Assembly: GCA_018608405.1 (NCBI GenBank)
Contig: JABAZP010000009.1
Location: 74,451-127,877 of the forward strand
Direction of reading: 5' to 3'
DNA: 53,427 bases
From: Flavobacteriales bacterium
Lineage (GTDB): Bacteria > Bacteroidota > Bacteroidia > Flavobacteriales_E > Vicingaceae
Part shown: one piece after another, positions 25,965 to 34,745 of the stretch
How positions within the stretch are numbered: position 1 is the stretch's first letter
How the letters are laid out: each line of letters begins with the position of its first letter
Program-made: the position numbers and the translations under genes
The notes under the pieces: generated by a model
Seen by the model: the letters and a program-made list of their open reading frames with translations, nothing else
Told to the model about the DNA's origin: nothing
Databases searched by the model: none

Positions 25965-27485
25965 ATGAAGAAATACATCAATCTTTTCGATTTTTCGCAG
26001 AAAGTAAATTATAAAAACGAGGTTCTTTCGGGCCTTACAGTTGCCTTGGCGCTGGTTCCTGAGGCTGTCGCATTTGCAATTATTGCGGGAGTATCTCCTT
26101 TAACCGGACTTTATGCCGCTTTTATGATGGGACTTGTAACTTCCATTTTAGGTGGACGCCCTGGCATGATTTCAGGTGCAACTGGAGCAATAGCAGTGGT
26201 ATTGGTAAGTTTAGTCAAAGATCATGGTGTAGATTACATTTTTGCGACAGTTATTCTCGCAGGTATTTTACAAATTACAGCGGGTTTCTTAAAACTCGGA
26301 AAATTGATGAGATTGGTTCCTATGTCCGCCATCTATGGCTTTGTGAATGGTTTAGCGGTTGTTATATTTATGTCTCAACTGGTCAGCTTTAAAGACGGAG
26401 CCGGAAGTTGGCTGCAAGGTGAGCCATTATACGTCATGCTCGGCTTGGTTTTGTTGACCATGATCATCATTTGGGGCTTGCCAAAAATCAGTAAAGTTAT
26501 TCCGGCCTCGTTGGTATCTATTCTAGCCATTTTCGGAATCGTAATAGCCTTTGGAATAGATACAAAAACAGTTGGAGATATTGCGTCAATTGAAGGTGGC
26601 TTCCCTCCTTTTGCCATTCCCAATGTACCATTTAATTGGGAAACCTTACAAATTATTTTCCCTTATGCAGCAATTGTTGCAGGTGTTGGTTTAATTGAGA
26701 GTTTACTGACGCTGAATATTGTAGATGAAATAACAGAAACGAGAGGCAGAGGAAATAAAGAAGCAGTTGCACAAGGTATTGCGAATATCTTAAGTGGATT
26801 CTTTTCGGGAATGGGTGGTTGCGCCATGATTGGCCAGAGTTTAATTAACATCTCTTCAGACGCTAGAGCCAGGCTATCAGGGATTGTAGCATCAATTATG
26901 CTGTTGATTTTCATTATGTATGGCTCAAGTTTAATTGAACAAGTCCCGATTGCAGCACTCACAGGATTGATGATTATGGTTTCCATTGGAACTTTTGAGT
27001 GGGCTAGTTTAAAGACTTTTAACAAAATGCCAAAATCAGACATATTTGTAATGGTTATAGTAACCCTCGTGACAGCAATCATTCATGATTTGGCGATGGC
27101 TGTAATTATTGGTGTTATCATTTCTGCATTGGTATTTGCTTGGGACAATGCAAAACGCATTAGAGCACGAAAGCATGTAGACGATTCGGGTGTGAAACAC
27201 TATGAAATATATGGACCCTTATTTTTTGGCTCAACTACTGCTTTTGCGGAGAAGTTCGATGTTCAAAACGACCCGGATGAAATCATTGTAGACTTTAAAG
27301 AAAGTAGAATTGTAGACATGTCTGCAATTGAAGCAGTTAATAAACTAACAGAACGATACTTAAAAATGGGAAAGGTAGTACATTTAAAACACTTGAGTCC
27401 AGATTGTATTACCTTGCTTGAAAACGCTGATCAATTGATAGATGTAAATGTTATGGAAGACCCTACTTATAAAGTAGTAAGTTAA
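25965..27485 (+). CDS. SulP family inorganic anion transporter
   Basis: The protein of 506 residues has 12-14 hydrophobic segments (residues 15-400) followed by a STAS domain (about 425-506, EIYGPLFFGSTTAF and VDMSAIEAVNKL). The signature GLTVALALVPEAVAFAIIAGV and the PGMISGATGAIAV stretch are typical of SulP. Members carry sulfate, bicarbonate or other anions; no carbonic anhydrase or sulfate gene is adjacent to choose between them. The ATG at 25965 matches the family N-terminus. Confidence 0.9.
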   Translation: MKKYINLFDFSQKVNYKNEVLSGLTVALALVPEAVAFAIIAGVSPLTGLYAAFMMGLVTSILGGRPGMISGATGAIAVVLVSLVKDHGVDYIFATVILAGILQITAGFLKLGKLMRLVPMSAIYGFVNGLAVVIFMSQLVSFKDGAGSWLQGEPLYVMLGLVLLTMIIIWGLPKISKVIPASLVSILAIFGIVIAFGIDTKTVGDIASIEGGFPPFAIPNVPFNWETLQIIFPYAAIVAGVGLIESLLTLNIVDEITETRGRGNKEAVAQGIANILSGFFSGMGGCAMIGQSLINISSDARARLSGIVASIMLLIFIMYGSSLIEQVPIAALTGLMIMVSIGTFEWASLKTFNKMPKSDIFVMVIVTLVTAIIHDLAMAVIIGVIISALVFAWDNAKRIRARKHVDDSGVKHYEIYGPLFFGSTTAFAEKFDVQNDPDEIIVDFKESRIVDMSAIEAVNKLTERYLKMGKVVHLKHLSPDCITLLENADQLIDVNVMEDPTYKVVS

Positions 27486-27512
27486 TGTAATGATTCAGTA
27501 AAGTAGCAGCAT

Positions 27513-27548
27513 AAAAAAAGCCCTTAAGTTCTAAACTTAAGGGTTTTT
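27513..27548. terminator. Bidirectional terminator between sulP and the cold-shock gene
   Basis: The hairpin CCCTTAAGTT (27521-27530) and AACTTAAGGG (27534-27543) is perfect, with a run of seven A before it and five T after it. It can stop transcription from both convergent genes. Confidence 0.85.
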
Positions 27549-27573
27549 CAGTAAAATTATATAATTCTATACC

Positions 27574-27765
27574 TTAAACGACTTTAACGTTTATTGCATT
27601 CATTCCTTTTTTACCTTCTTTCAAATCAAATTCTACTTCGTCACCTTCTCTAATCTCATCGACTAAACCTGTTACGTGTACAAAGTGCTCATTTTCTGAT
27701 TCGTTCTCTTTAATAAAACCAAAACCTTTAGTTTCATTGAAGAATTTTACTGTTCCTTTACTCAT
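27574..27765 (-). CDS. Cold-shock domain protein (CspA family)
   Basis: This 63-residue protein is a single cold-shock domain. RNP1 is KGFGFI (residues 13-18) and the RNP2-like strand is HFVHV (27-31), where most relatives have DIFVH. It binds single-stranded nucleic acid and acts as RNA chaperone. It is monocistronic, with its own promoter box and a terminator beyond. Confidence 0.93.
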   Translation of the reverse strand: MSKGTVKFFNETKGFGFIKENESENEHFVHVTGLVDEIREGDEVEFDLKEGKKGMNAINVKVV

Positions 27766-27791
27766 TATAAAAAATTAAATATATTAAAGTG

Positions 27792-27799
27792 CAAAACTA
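27792..27799 (-). promoter_or_regulatory. Candidate cold-shock gene promoter -7 box (TAGTTTTG)
   Basis: On the minus strand TAGTTTTG matches TAnnTTTG exactly and lies 26 bases upstream of the ATG, so the mRNA would have a short leader of about 20 bases. That is much shorter than the long thermosensor leader of E. coli cspA. Confidence 0.45.
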
Positions 27800-27824
27800 A
27801 GTTAATATATTGGAGTTATTCACT

Positions 27825-28358
27825 TTATTTCAAACTATCCTTAAAAACTTTCTCAAATTTCTCAACTTTTGGTCGCACAACAGCGTTGCAATATGCCTTT
27901 TCAGGATTCAATGCAAAGTAGTTTTTGTGGTACTCCTCAGCCTCATAAAACACCTTAAATTGCTCTACTTCAGTTACGATTTTCTTTTCGTAAGCCTTTG
28001 CAGCATTCAATCCTTCTATTGTTTTAACAGCTTCTAATTGTTGACTTTCTGTGTGCCACAAAATAATTGATCGATATTGCGTTCCTATGTCATCTCCCTG
28101 CCTATTTAAACTCGTTGGATCATGTGTTTTGAAGAAAATCTCCAATAACTGAGTAAAATCAATTAATTCATCATCATAGAAAATTTGAACAACCTCTGCG
28201 TGGCCTGTAGAGCCTGAGCAGACTTGTTCGTACGTAGGATTTGCTATATTCCCTCCAGAATATCCGGGTAACACCTCTACTACGCCTTTTAATTGTTTGT
28301 ACATTGCCTCGACACACCAAAAACATCCCGAACCAAAAGTTGCTTTGCTTATACCCAT
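27825..28358 (-). CDS. msrA: Peptide-methionine (S)-S-oxide reductase MsrA
   Basis: MsrA repairs oxidised methionine (S epimer) in proteins. The ATG at 28358 gives 177 residues beginning MGISKATFGSGCFWCVEA, with the catalytic cysteine in GCFWC. The motifs GYSGG and QYRSIILWHTESQQ match the family. The frame extends seven codons upstream, but these overlap the likely promoter. No msrB is adjacent. Confidence 0.94.
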   Translation of the reverse strand: MGISKATFGSGCFWCVEAMYKQLKGVVEVLPGYSGGNIANPTYEQVCSGSTGHAEVVQIFYDDELIDFTQLLEIFFKTHDPTSLNRQGDDIGTQYRSIILWHTESQQLEAVKTIEGLNAAKAYEKKIVTEVEQFKVFYEAEEYHKNYFALNPEKAYCNAVVRPKVEKFEKVFKDSLK

Positions 28359-28363
28359 AACAA

Positions 28364-28371
28364 CAAAAATA
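28364..28371 (-). promoter_or_regulatory. Candidate msrA promoter -7 box (TATTTTTG)
   Basis: TATTTTTG on the minus strand ends 5 bases before the msrA ATG at 28358. The spacing predicts a leaderless mRNA. No convincing -33 element is seen. Confidence 0.42.
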
Positions 28372-28423
28372 AGACTCAACTTTATATTCGCAATTCACCA
28401 ATTGCAGTTTTTAAAAAAGGAGT

Positions 28424-29239
28424 TTATTGATTAATGTTTAACTCAAATACCTTACTAGCGTAATCCTTAAAAATGCCTTCATTAGGCTTCTCCTTAAAGA
28501 ATGCAAAAAAACTTGAACCACTGCCACTCATTGAAACATAAAAAGGATTTAGGGCAAGAAGATCATGCTTAAGTGCCGCAAGTTTAGGATAGTTGGGTAA
28601 TAGAGCTGTTTCAAAATCATTTACAACCGTCGTCTGCCAATCCTTGTCATTCAGTTTATTAATTTCTAATAAATTAAACGGCGCTTTTTGAGGAGTAATT
28701 GCGCCGTATGCTTCTTTTGTACTAATGTGAATACCCGGGTTTACTAAAAGGCAATGGCAGTTTAAGTCGATACTCAAACTCGTATCCAACAGTTCCCCTC
28801 TTCCTGTTACGAAAGCAGCTTTATTTTGCACAAAGAATGGGCAGTCACTCCCTAACAAGCTTGCCAATTGCTCCAATCGTTCTATGCTTAAACTTAATCG
28901 AAAAAGTTCATTTAACCCTTTTAACACATGCGCCCCATCTGAAGAGCCACCTCCTAACCCAGCACCAATAGGAATATTTTTTTCTAAATGAATGGAAACC
29001 GGAGGTAAAATAAAATCTCTTGCTAACAAATGATATGCTTTCATGCATAAATTGTTCTTTTCATCTCCATCAATTGCTATACCTGAACTCGAAAAACTAG
29101 TTTTGCCAGATTCTTGAATTTCAATAATATCATACCAGGGAACAGGTAAAAATATACTTTCAAGATTATGAAATCCATCTTCTCTTTTTTCCGTAATCGA
29201 TAACCCAAGGTTGATTTTAGCATTGCATTTGATTCGCAT
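28424..29239 (-). CDS. ispE: 4-diphosphocytidyl-2-C-methyl-D-erythritol kinase
   Basis: IspE phosphorylates CDP-methylerythritol in the non-mevalonate isoprenoid pathway, which feeds menaquinone and undecaprenol synthesis. The 271-residue GHMP kinase has the N-terminal CNAKINLGL, the ATP loop PIGAGLGGGSSDGA and the C-terminal SGSGSSFFAF. It is divergent from accA, with about 95 bases between the starts. Confidence 0.94.
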   Translation of the reverse strand: MRIKCNAKINLGLSITEKREDGFHNLESIFLPVPWYDIIEIQESGKTSFSSSGIAIDGDEKNNLCMKAYHLLARDFILPPVSIHLEKNIPIGAGLGGGSSDGAHVLKGLNELFRLSLSIERLEQLASLLGSDCPFFVQNKAAFVTGRGELLDTSLSIDLNCHCLLVNPGIHISTKEAYGAITPQKAPFNLLEINKLNDKDWQTTVVNDFETALLPNYPKLAALKHDLLALNPFYVSMSGSGSSFFAFFKEKPNEGIFKDYASKVFELNINQ

Positions 29240-29243
29240 GTCA

Positions 29244-29251
29244 CAAAAATA
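29244..29251 (-). promoter_or_regulatory. Candidate ispE promoter -7 box (TATTTTTG)
   Basis: TATTTTTG on the minus strand ends 4 bases before the ispE ATG at 29239, predicting a leaderless mRNA. Confidence 0.45.
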
Positions 29252-29302
29252 AGTCTAATCTATCAAGAGTTTAAAAAAGGATGGCGGTCAATGCAATTTT
29301 TG

Positions 29303-29310
29303 TACTTTTG
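29303..29310 (+). promoter_or_regulatory. Candidate accA promoter -7 box (TACTTTTG)
   Basis: TACTTTTG lies 23 bases before the accA ATG. The sequence TACTTTTGACTCC is identical to that before dapB, though at a different distance from the start codon. Confidence 0.4.
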
Positions 29311-29333
29311 ACTCCCTATTCTAAACTGAGAAC

Positions 29334-30299
29334 ATGGCGAATTTTTTAGATTTCGAAGAACCAATTAAAGACATTATCGATCAGCTAATCCAAGCGAAAG
29401 AATTGGAAGAAAAGAGTCAAGTGGATGTTTCAAAAACAACCAAAGCTCTTGAAAAGAAACTAAAAGAAACTCGAAAAGAGATTTACAGTAAATTAAGTCC
29501 TTGGCAAAGAGTTCAGGTGAGTCGTCATCCTGACAGACCATACACATTAAGTTATATAGAGGCTGTGACCAACGGAGATTTTGTTGAATTGCACGGTGAC
29601 AGAAATGTTGGAGACGACAAAGCTATGGTTGGTGGAATTGGAACAGTAGATGGGCAATCTGTTATGTTCATAGGTCAACAAAAAGGCATCAATACCAAAA
29701 TGAGGCAGTACAGGAATTTTGGTATGGCTAACCCTGAAGGATATAGAAAAGCGCTTCGCCTTATGAAGTTAGCAGAAAAGTTCAATATACCTGTCGTTAC
29801 TTTCATTGATACTCCAGGAGCTTTCCCAGGTTTAGAAGCTGAAGAAAGAGGTCAAGGTGAGGCAATTGCAAGAAACTTGATGGAAATGACTACTTTAAAA
29901 GTTCCAATTATTTGTATCATCATTGGTGAAGGAGCTTCAGGTGGAGCATTGGGAATTGGGATTGGCGATAAAGTGCTCATGCTAGAGAATACGTGGTACT
30001 CTGTTATTTCTCCAGAAAGTTGTTCATCAATTTTATGGAGAAGTTGGGAGTTTAAGGAAATTGCTGCCTCTGCATTGAAGTTAACTTCCGCAGATATGTT
30101 GGAGAACAAGCTCATTGATGGAATTATAAAAGAGCCAAATGGTGGCGCTCATGCGCATCCTTTAGAAGCGTTTGATACAGTGAAAAAGGAAATCTTAAAA
30201 CAACTGGACAAACTTTCTGAAATGGAGCCAGAAAAAAGAATAGCCGGTAGAATTAAGAAATTCTCAAGCATGGGAGTTGTCAATGAAGGGAAAGCTTAA
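29334..30299 (+). CDS. accA: Acetyl-CoA carboxylase carboxyltransferase subunit alpha
   Basis: AccA, with AccD, transfers the carboxyl group from biotin to acetyl-CoA to form malonyl-CoA for fatty-acid synthesis. The 321-residue protein has the normal length, with an N-terminal helix hairpin and motifs such as [32 protein letters not shown] and [17 protein letters not shown]. accD is not in the window, as is common in Bacteroidota. Its TAA overlaps the TAA of the convergent lipoprotein gene in a shared TTAA. Confidence 0.95.
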   Translation: MANFLDFEEPIKDIIDQLIQAKELEEKSQVDVSKTTKALEKKLKETRKEIYSKLSPWQRVQVSRHPDRPYTLSYIEAVTNGDFVELHGDRNVGDDKAMVGGIGTVDGQSVMFIGQQKGINTKMRQYRNFGMANPEGYRKALRLMKLAEKFNIPVVTFIDTPGAFPGLEAEERGQGEAIARNLMEMTTLKVPIICIIIGEGASGGALGIGIGDKVLMLENTWYSVISPESCSSILWRSWEFKEIAASALKLTSADMLENKLIDGIIKEPNGGAHAHPLEAFDTVKKEILKQLDKLSEMEPEKRIAGRIKKFSSMGVVNEGKA

Positions 30300-31570
30300 A
30301 ACTGATTAAACTTCACATTTATTCCTACAATATTGTCGGGCATTGAGGTAGATTGCACGGCAGAAATTTGTCGGTAATCATACACCCGCAGTTGGTTCCC
30401 AAACCCCACATAAACTTGATTGTTTAAGTCATCATATGCCAGCACGGCATTACCAATGGTGAGGTAATTTGTTAAACTTCCATTACTAGGTCGATACGTT
30501 TGCACCTCTGATTTTGTGCTAATCACAAAATCACCAACAGATGTTTTCACCACCTCTCTTATACTGTCGCAACTAAATAAATTTGATTGCAAAGCCGTGG
30601 TGTTTATGTTGAACAACATTCCTTTTCCTCCTTGTGCTGTATTGCAAAAAATAAGTGCGTTTTCTTCGTCAATAAACTGTATGTCTACCACATCACTAAA
30701 AATATTTCCAGCTCGTAAACGTGCCCCTGTGTTCTTATTCAAAACTAGTAAAGCCCTATTCCCTCCATTTCGATCTACTTCTTCTACCACGTTTGCCAAG
30801 TCCCCTACTCCGAAACTCTCCACTACTGTAGTAGCAGGGGTTAAATAGGTATAATTTTGATTAAACCCTTTCACTCCAATGTCTGCTACGGTAAACCGAA
30901 CGTCTCTTTCATCTTTTTTTATGGTGTTAAAAGAATTGGGAAAGTTTGAATTAAATACCCGGGTAAAAGTTACTGCACCTCTCACCGCATCGAACATTTC
31001 GATTTCATTATTATTCTTGGGCAAAAACCAAAATTCTTGGTTAAACCGATTAAAAACAGCACCCTGATATTGCTTACCAAATTGATGTATTCTTAGAAAT
31101 GTAAATTGATTCTGATCAAAGTACAAATCGGTCGTTGAACCATCGCTACAGGCAACAAATACGCCTGTTCGCTCCCTGTTCATACCTCGAATGTTAATAT
31201 ATCGGAAGGCACTAGTTCTGTTTTCGCCATCAAAAGCCTCAACTTGGAAGTAGTATCTGCCTGTAGACAATAAGCTATCTGCAATATCAAAGGTATACTC
31301 CAACAGATACTCTTTCTGCCCTACTGAAAAGTCAACTGAAGGTAACACCTTGTTTTTAGAATCGTCAGATACCAAGCTCACTTGAACTGATTCAATTACT
31401 TCATTATCTGAGACATTTACCCTTATAAAAACTTGATCCAACACCTCATATTCCGTATTTTCTACGGGTTCCAAAATAACAACTGTTGGCACCTGTGTGT
31501 CTTGATCCTCCTTGCAAGAAAACATGGAAATTAGAAAAAAAGATATAGCAAGAATAAAAGCTTTTTTCAT
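30296..31570 (-). CDS. Ig-like surface lipoprotein with probable beta-propeller
   Basis: From the ATG at 31570 the protein has 424 residues with a lipobox ending at C19 (ISMFSC). Residues 28-125 look like a bacterial Ig-like domain ([20 protein letters not shown], then strands ending in [20 protein letters not shown]). The rest (about 135-424) has repeated strands with motifs such as [19 protein letters not shown] and [20 protein letters not shown], suggesting a propeller. It is presumably exposed at the cell surface. Function unknown. Confidence 0.8.
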   Translation of the reverse strand: MKKAFILAISFFLISMFSCKEDQDTQVPTVVILEPVENTEYEVLDQVFIRVNVSDNEVIESVQVSLVSDDSKNKVLPSVDFSVGQKEYLLEYTFDIADSLLSTGRYYFQVEAFDGENRTSAFRYINIRGMNRERTGVFVACSDGSTTDLYFDQNQFTFLRIHQFGKQYQGAVFNRFNQEFWFLPKNNNEIEMFDAVRGAVTFTRVFNSNFPNSFNTIKKDERDVRFTVADIGVKGFNQNYTYLTPATTVVESFGVGDLANVVEEVDRNGGNRALLVLNKNTGARLRAGNIFSDVVDIQFIDEENALIFCNTAQGGKGMLFNINTTALQSNLFSCDSIREVVKTSVGDFVISTKSEVQTYRPSNGSLTNYLTIGNAVLAYDDLNNQVYVGFGNQLRVYDYRQISAVQSTSMPDNIVGINVKFNQF

Positions 31571-31574
31571 ACCA

Positions 31575-31582
31575 CAAAAATA
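31575..31582 (-). promoter_or_regulatory. Candidate lipoprotein promoter -7 box (TATTTTTG)
   Basis: TATTTTTG on the minus strand ends 4 bases before the ATG at 31570. This supports that start over the upstream in-frame start at 31603 and predicts a leaderless mRNA. Confidence 0.42.
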
Positions 31583-31772
31583 CCGAAATCGGCTACGTTT
31601 CAAAATAAGAACTCGTTGATAAGTGACTAAAAGTAGTTAATAACTTGTTTACATCACGTTTATTACTTTATCTTAAGAACTGAATTTTTAGCCTAATTGC
31701 TTGTTTTAAACACGTTCAAAAAAATTAAAACTTTTCTACTCCAATTCACACAAATAAATTGGTCTAATCCAC

Positions 31773-31780
31773 TACTTTTG
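31773..31780 (+). promoter_or_regulatory. Candidate dnaB promoter -7 box (TACTTTTG)
   Basis: TACTTTTG ends 4 bases before the dnaB ATG at 31785. The arrangement is the same as at blaI, ispE and the Ig-like lipoprotein, predicting a leaderless mRNA. Confidence 0.45.
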
Positions 31781-31784
31781 AAGT

Positions 31785-33338
31785 ATGGATAACCAAGCTA
31801 AAGAAAAGGACAGAACAAGAAGAAGAAACACTGCCAATAGTCTGTCATTATCTAGTCTAGAGCATGGTAAATTACCTCCACAAGCCATTGATTTGGAAGA
31901 AGCTGTATTAGGTTCTATGCTTCTTGAAAAGGATGCTGTTAATACAGTGATTGACATTTTACAAGGGAAGAGTTTTTATAAAGAAAGTCACCAAAAAATA
32001 TTTGATGTTATCAAAGACCTTTTTGGTAAATCAGAACCTATTGATATTTTAACGGTTACCAATGAACTGAAGCAAAAAGGTGAATTAGAGGTTGTAGGAG
32101 GGCCGTACTACATTACTCAATTAACCAACCGAGTAGCCTCTGCAGCCAATGTTGAATTTCACGCAAGAATCATATCTCAGAAATTTATTCAGCGAGAATT
32201 AATTCGAATTTCGACCGAGATTATCACTGATGCCTACGATGAAACTACAGACGTTTTTTCATTGTTAGACAAAGCTGAAAGTGGGCTATTTGGAGTTACA
32301 GAAGGAAACATTCGCAAGAATTACGACTCCATGTCTGAATTGGTTCGGAATGCAATCAAACAAATTGAATCTGCCAAAGGACAGGAAGGATCTGTTACCG
32401 GTGTACCTTCAGGATTTGCAGATTTAGACCGTATGACCGCCGGCTGGCAACCTTCAGATTTAGTTATTTTAGCAGCGAGACCTGCCATGGGTAAAACGGC
32501 ATTTGCGTTAACATTGGCAAGAAATGCTGCCATTGATTTTCAAAAAGCTGTTGCCGTATTTTCATTAGAGATGGCCTCCGTTCAACTGGTTACTCGTTTA
32601 ATTTCCGGTGAATCAGAATTGTCTTCTCATAAACTGAGGAATGGAAACCTACGAAATGATGAAATTGAGCAAATCCACGCAAAGATTGGTGGACTAACGG
32701 AAGCGCCAATTTTTATTGATGATACACCCGCAATTTCAGTATTTGAATTGCGAGCCAAAGCACGAAGATTAAAGTCTCAACACGACATTCAGCTACTGCT
32801 AGTAGATTACTTGCAGTTAATGACAGCAGGTGGCGATGGAAAAGGCGGCGGAAATCGGGAGCAAGAAATCTCAACCATTTCAAGGTCTTTAAAAAGTATT
32901 GCCAAAGAATTAAACATTCCGGTAATTGCACTTTCTCAACTGAGCAGAGCGGTAGAATCACGGGGTGGCGATCGTCGTCCACAACTTTCCGATTTACGGG
33001 AATCTGGTTCTATTGAGCAAGATGCTGATATGGTAATGTTCATTAACAGGCCCGAGTATTATGGCTTAACTGAAGATGAAGATGGAAACTCCACCATCGG
33101 CGTTGCTAACATTATCATCGCGAAACACAGAAATGGTGCAGTCGGTGATGTTCAATTGAAATTTACATCTGAACTTGCCAAATTCTCTGATTTAGAAAGG
33201 TTTGATTACGATGATAACAAGTCGTTCGGAGAACTTCCGGTAAATGATGAATTTGATACGAGCAGCAACAGTGGCAGTATTACCATGCCATCAAGAATGG
33301 ACGATGATTATAGTGATGATGACGACACTCCTTTTTAG
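31785..33338 (+). CDS. dnaB: Replicative DNA helicase DnaB
   Basis: DnaB is the hexameric 5'-3' helicase of the replication fork. The 517-residue protein has the N-terminal primase-interaction domain (about 25-130, PPQAIDLEEAVLGSMLLEKD) and the RecA-like helicase domain with Walker A ARPAMGKTAFAL and Walker B LLLVDYLQLM. No intein interrupts it. The C-terminal tail ends in an acidic stretch (DDDYSDDDDTPF) like that used by other proteins for partner binding. Confidence 0.96.
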   Translation: MDNQAKEKDRTRRRNTANSLSLSSLEHGKLPPQAIDLEEAVLGSMLLEKDAVNTVIDILQGKSFYKESHQKIFDVIKDLFGKSEPIDILTVTNELKQKGELEVVGGPYYITQLTNRVASAANVEFHARIISQKFIQRELIRISTEIITDAYDETTDVFSLLDKAESGLFGVTEGNIRKNYDSMSELVRNAIKQIESAKGQEGSVTGVPSGFADLDRMTAGWQPSDLVILAARPAMGKTAFALTLARNAAIDFQKAVAVFSLEMASVQLVTRLISGESELSSHKLRNGNLRNDEIEQIHAKIGGLTEAPIFIDDTPAISVFELRAKARRLKSQHDIQLLLVDYLQLMTAGGDGKGGGNREQEISTISRSLKSIAKELNIPVIALSQLSRAVESRGGDRRPQLSDLRESGSIEQDADMVMFINRPEYYGLTEDEDGNSTIGVANIIIAKHRNGAVGDVQLKFTSELAKFSDLERFDYDDNKSFGELPVNDEFDTSSNSGSITMPSRMDDDYSDDDDTPF

Positions 33339-33374
33339 CTTTTCATTAACTTAGCTAATTATCTATTTCTCGGT

Positions 33375-34634
33375 ATGAAAAAAATTAGCTTCTTAATACT
33401 TCTCATTACTTTCAGTGCTTCCAGCTTTGCTTCTTACTTGCTCATTCCTATGGATGAGAGTCAGAAAAACCATTTAAAAGCATATGGAATTGCTTATTGG
33501 TGCTTGGAACGCAATGTTGAAGTTCAGTGGCTTTTGAACTATCGTGGTGGTTCATTTATGCTGAAAAGCGCAAAGGCAATTCAAGACGAATTATTGATTC
33601 GTGGAGTTTCTTATGAAATTATTCCAGATGCTAAATCAACCGCGATACTTTCTGAGATTGGCAACCCTGAAAAGAATACTGATGTGGTAAAGCTACTTAA
33701 GCCACCAAAAATGGCCGTCTACTCCCCTTCTGGCAAACAACCGTGGGATGATGCTGTAACCCTTGTTTTAACTTATGCAGAAATTCCATATGAGGTGATT
33801 TATGACAAGCAAATCATCCAAGGCAATTTACCACTCTACGACTGGTTGCACCTGCATCATGAAGATTTTACGGGTCAATACGGTCGATTCTACGCCAATT
33901 ATAAAAATGCAGGCTGGTATAAAAAGCAAGTACAAGACAATGAAGCAATGGCCTTAGAACTTGGCTTCACTAAGGTATCTGACTTAAAACTAAGTGTTGC
34001 ATTAGAAATCAAGAAGTTTACAGCGGGTGGTGGGTTTTTATTCTCCATGTGTTCGGGGACAGATTCTTATGACATATCTCTCGCTGCCATGGATATAGAT
34101 ATTTGCGAAAACATGTTTGACGGTGACGGTACTACGCCAGATTACAATTCTAAATTAAACTATACCAACACCTTCGCTTTTAAGGATTTTACCCTAACAA
34201 CAAATCCTAACATTTACGAGTTTTCAAATATTGATGCTACACCTTTCCATATTAGAACGCCTGAAAACCGAGACAAATTTACCTTGTTTGAATTTTCTGC
34301 TAAATGGGATCCAGTTCCGACCATGCTAACGCAAAATCATACAAAAATTGTAGATGGGTTTATGGGTCAAACCACTGCATACGATAAACGATTTGTAAAA
34401 TCGGATGTCCTCATTTTAGGTGAGAATAAATCATTGAACTCTGCTCGTTACATTCACGGATCTTTTGGAAAAGGAACTTGGACCTTTTATGGTGGACATG
34501 ATCCAGAAGATTACCAGCACTTTGTTGGTGACCCTCCTACCGATTTGAATCTGCATCCTAACTCGCCTGGCTATCGTCTAATTTTAAATAACGTTTTATT
34601 TCCTGCTGCAAAAAAGAAGAAGCAAAAGACATAA
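33375..34634 (+). CDS. Conserved secreted protein, amidotransferase-like (often labelled asparagine synthetase B)
   Basis: The 419-residue protein has a signal peptide (hydrophobic residues 4-19, SFAS). Conserved blocks include YGIAYWCLERNVEVQWLLNY, YSPSGKQPWDDAVTLVLTYA, HLHHEDFTGQYGRFY and GGGFLFSMCSGTDSYDI. Relatives in Bacteroidota are often called asparagine synthetase B, but I see no AsnB synthetase domain or N-terminal cysteine nucleophile, so that name is doubtful. The GGGFLFSMCSG strand-loop resembles a class I amidotransferase-like nucleophile elbow, which is inference. It may be exported to the periplasm. Confidence 0.75.
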   Translation: MKKISFLILLITFSASSFASYLLIPMDESQKNHLKAYGIAYWCLERNVEVQWLLNYRGGSFMLKSAKAIQDELLIRGVSYEIIPDAKSTAILSEIGNPEKNTDVVKLLKPPKMAVYSPSGKQPWDDAVTLVLTYAEIPYEVIYDKQIIQGNLPLYDWLHLHHEDFTGQYGRFYANYKNAGWYKKQVQDNEAMALELGFTKVSDLKLSVALEIKKFTAGGGFLFSMCSGTDSYDISLAAMDIDICENMFDGDGTTPDYNSKLNYTNTFAFKDFTLTTNPNIYEFSNIDATPFHIRTPENRDKFTLFEFSAKWDPVPTMLTQNHTKIVDGFMGQTTAYDKRFVKSDVLILGENKSLNSARYIHGSFGKGTWTFYGGHDPEDYQHFVGDPPTDLNLHPNSPGYRLILNNVLFPAAKKKKQKT

Positions 34635-34745
34635 TCATTGCATAGTTTGAATAATCAACCCATACTCTACCATGTTCAGAATTTTTTACCGGTAGTTTTA
34701 CCTTGGAAACAATAAGAGCTCTAATTTGAAAAGCAGTACTTACGT

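Noticed and set aside
26663..27082. Minus-strand frame of 139 residues within sulP
   Set aside because: Reverse frame of a well-supported transporter gene. Its length follows from codon bias, and it has no promoter or domain.
30516..30848. Plus-strand frame of 110 residues opposite the Ig-like lipoprotein
   Set aside because: No family match, no promoter, and the minus-strand gene has signal peptide and lipobox.
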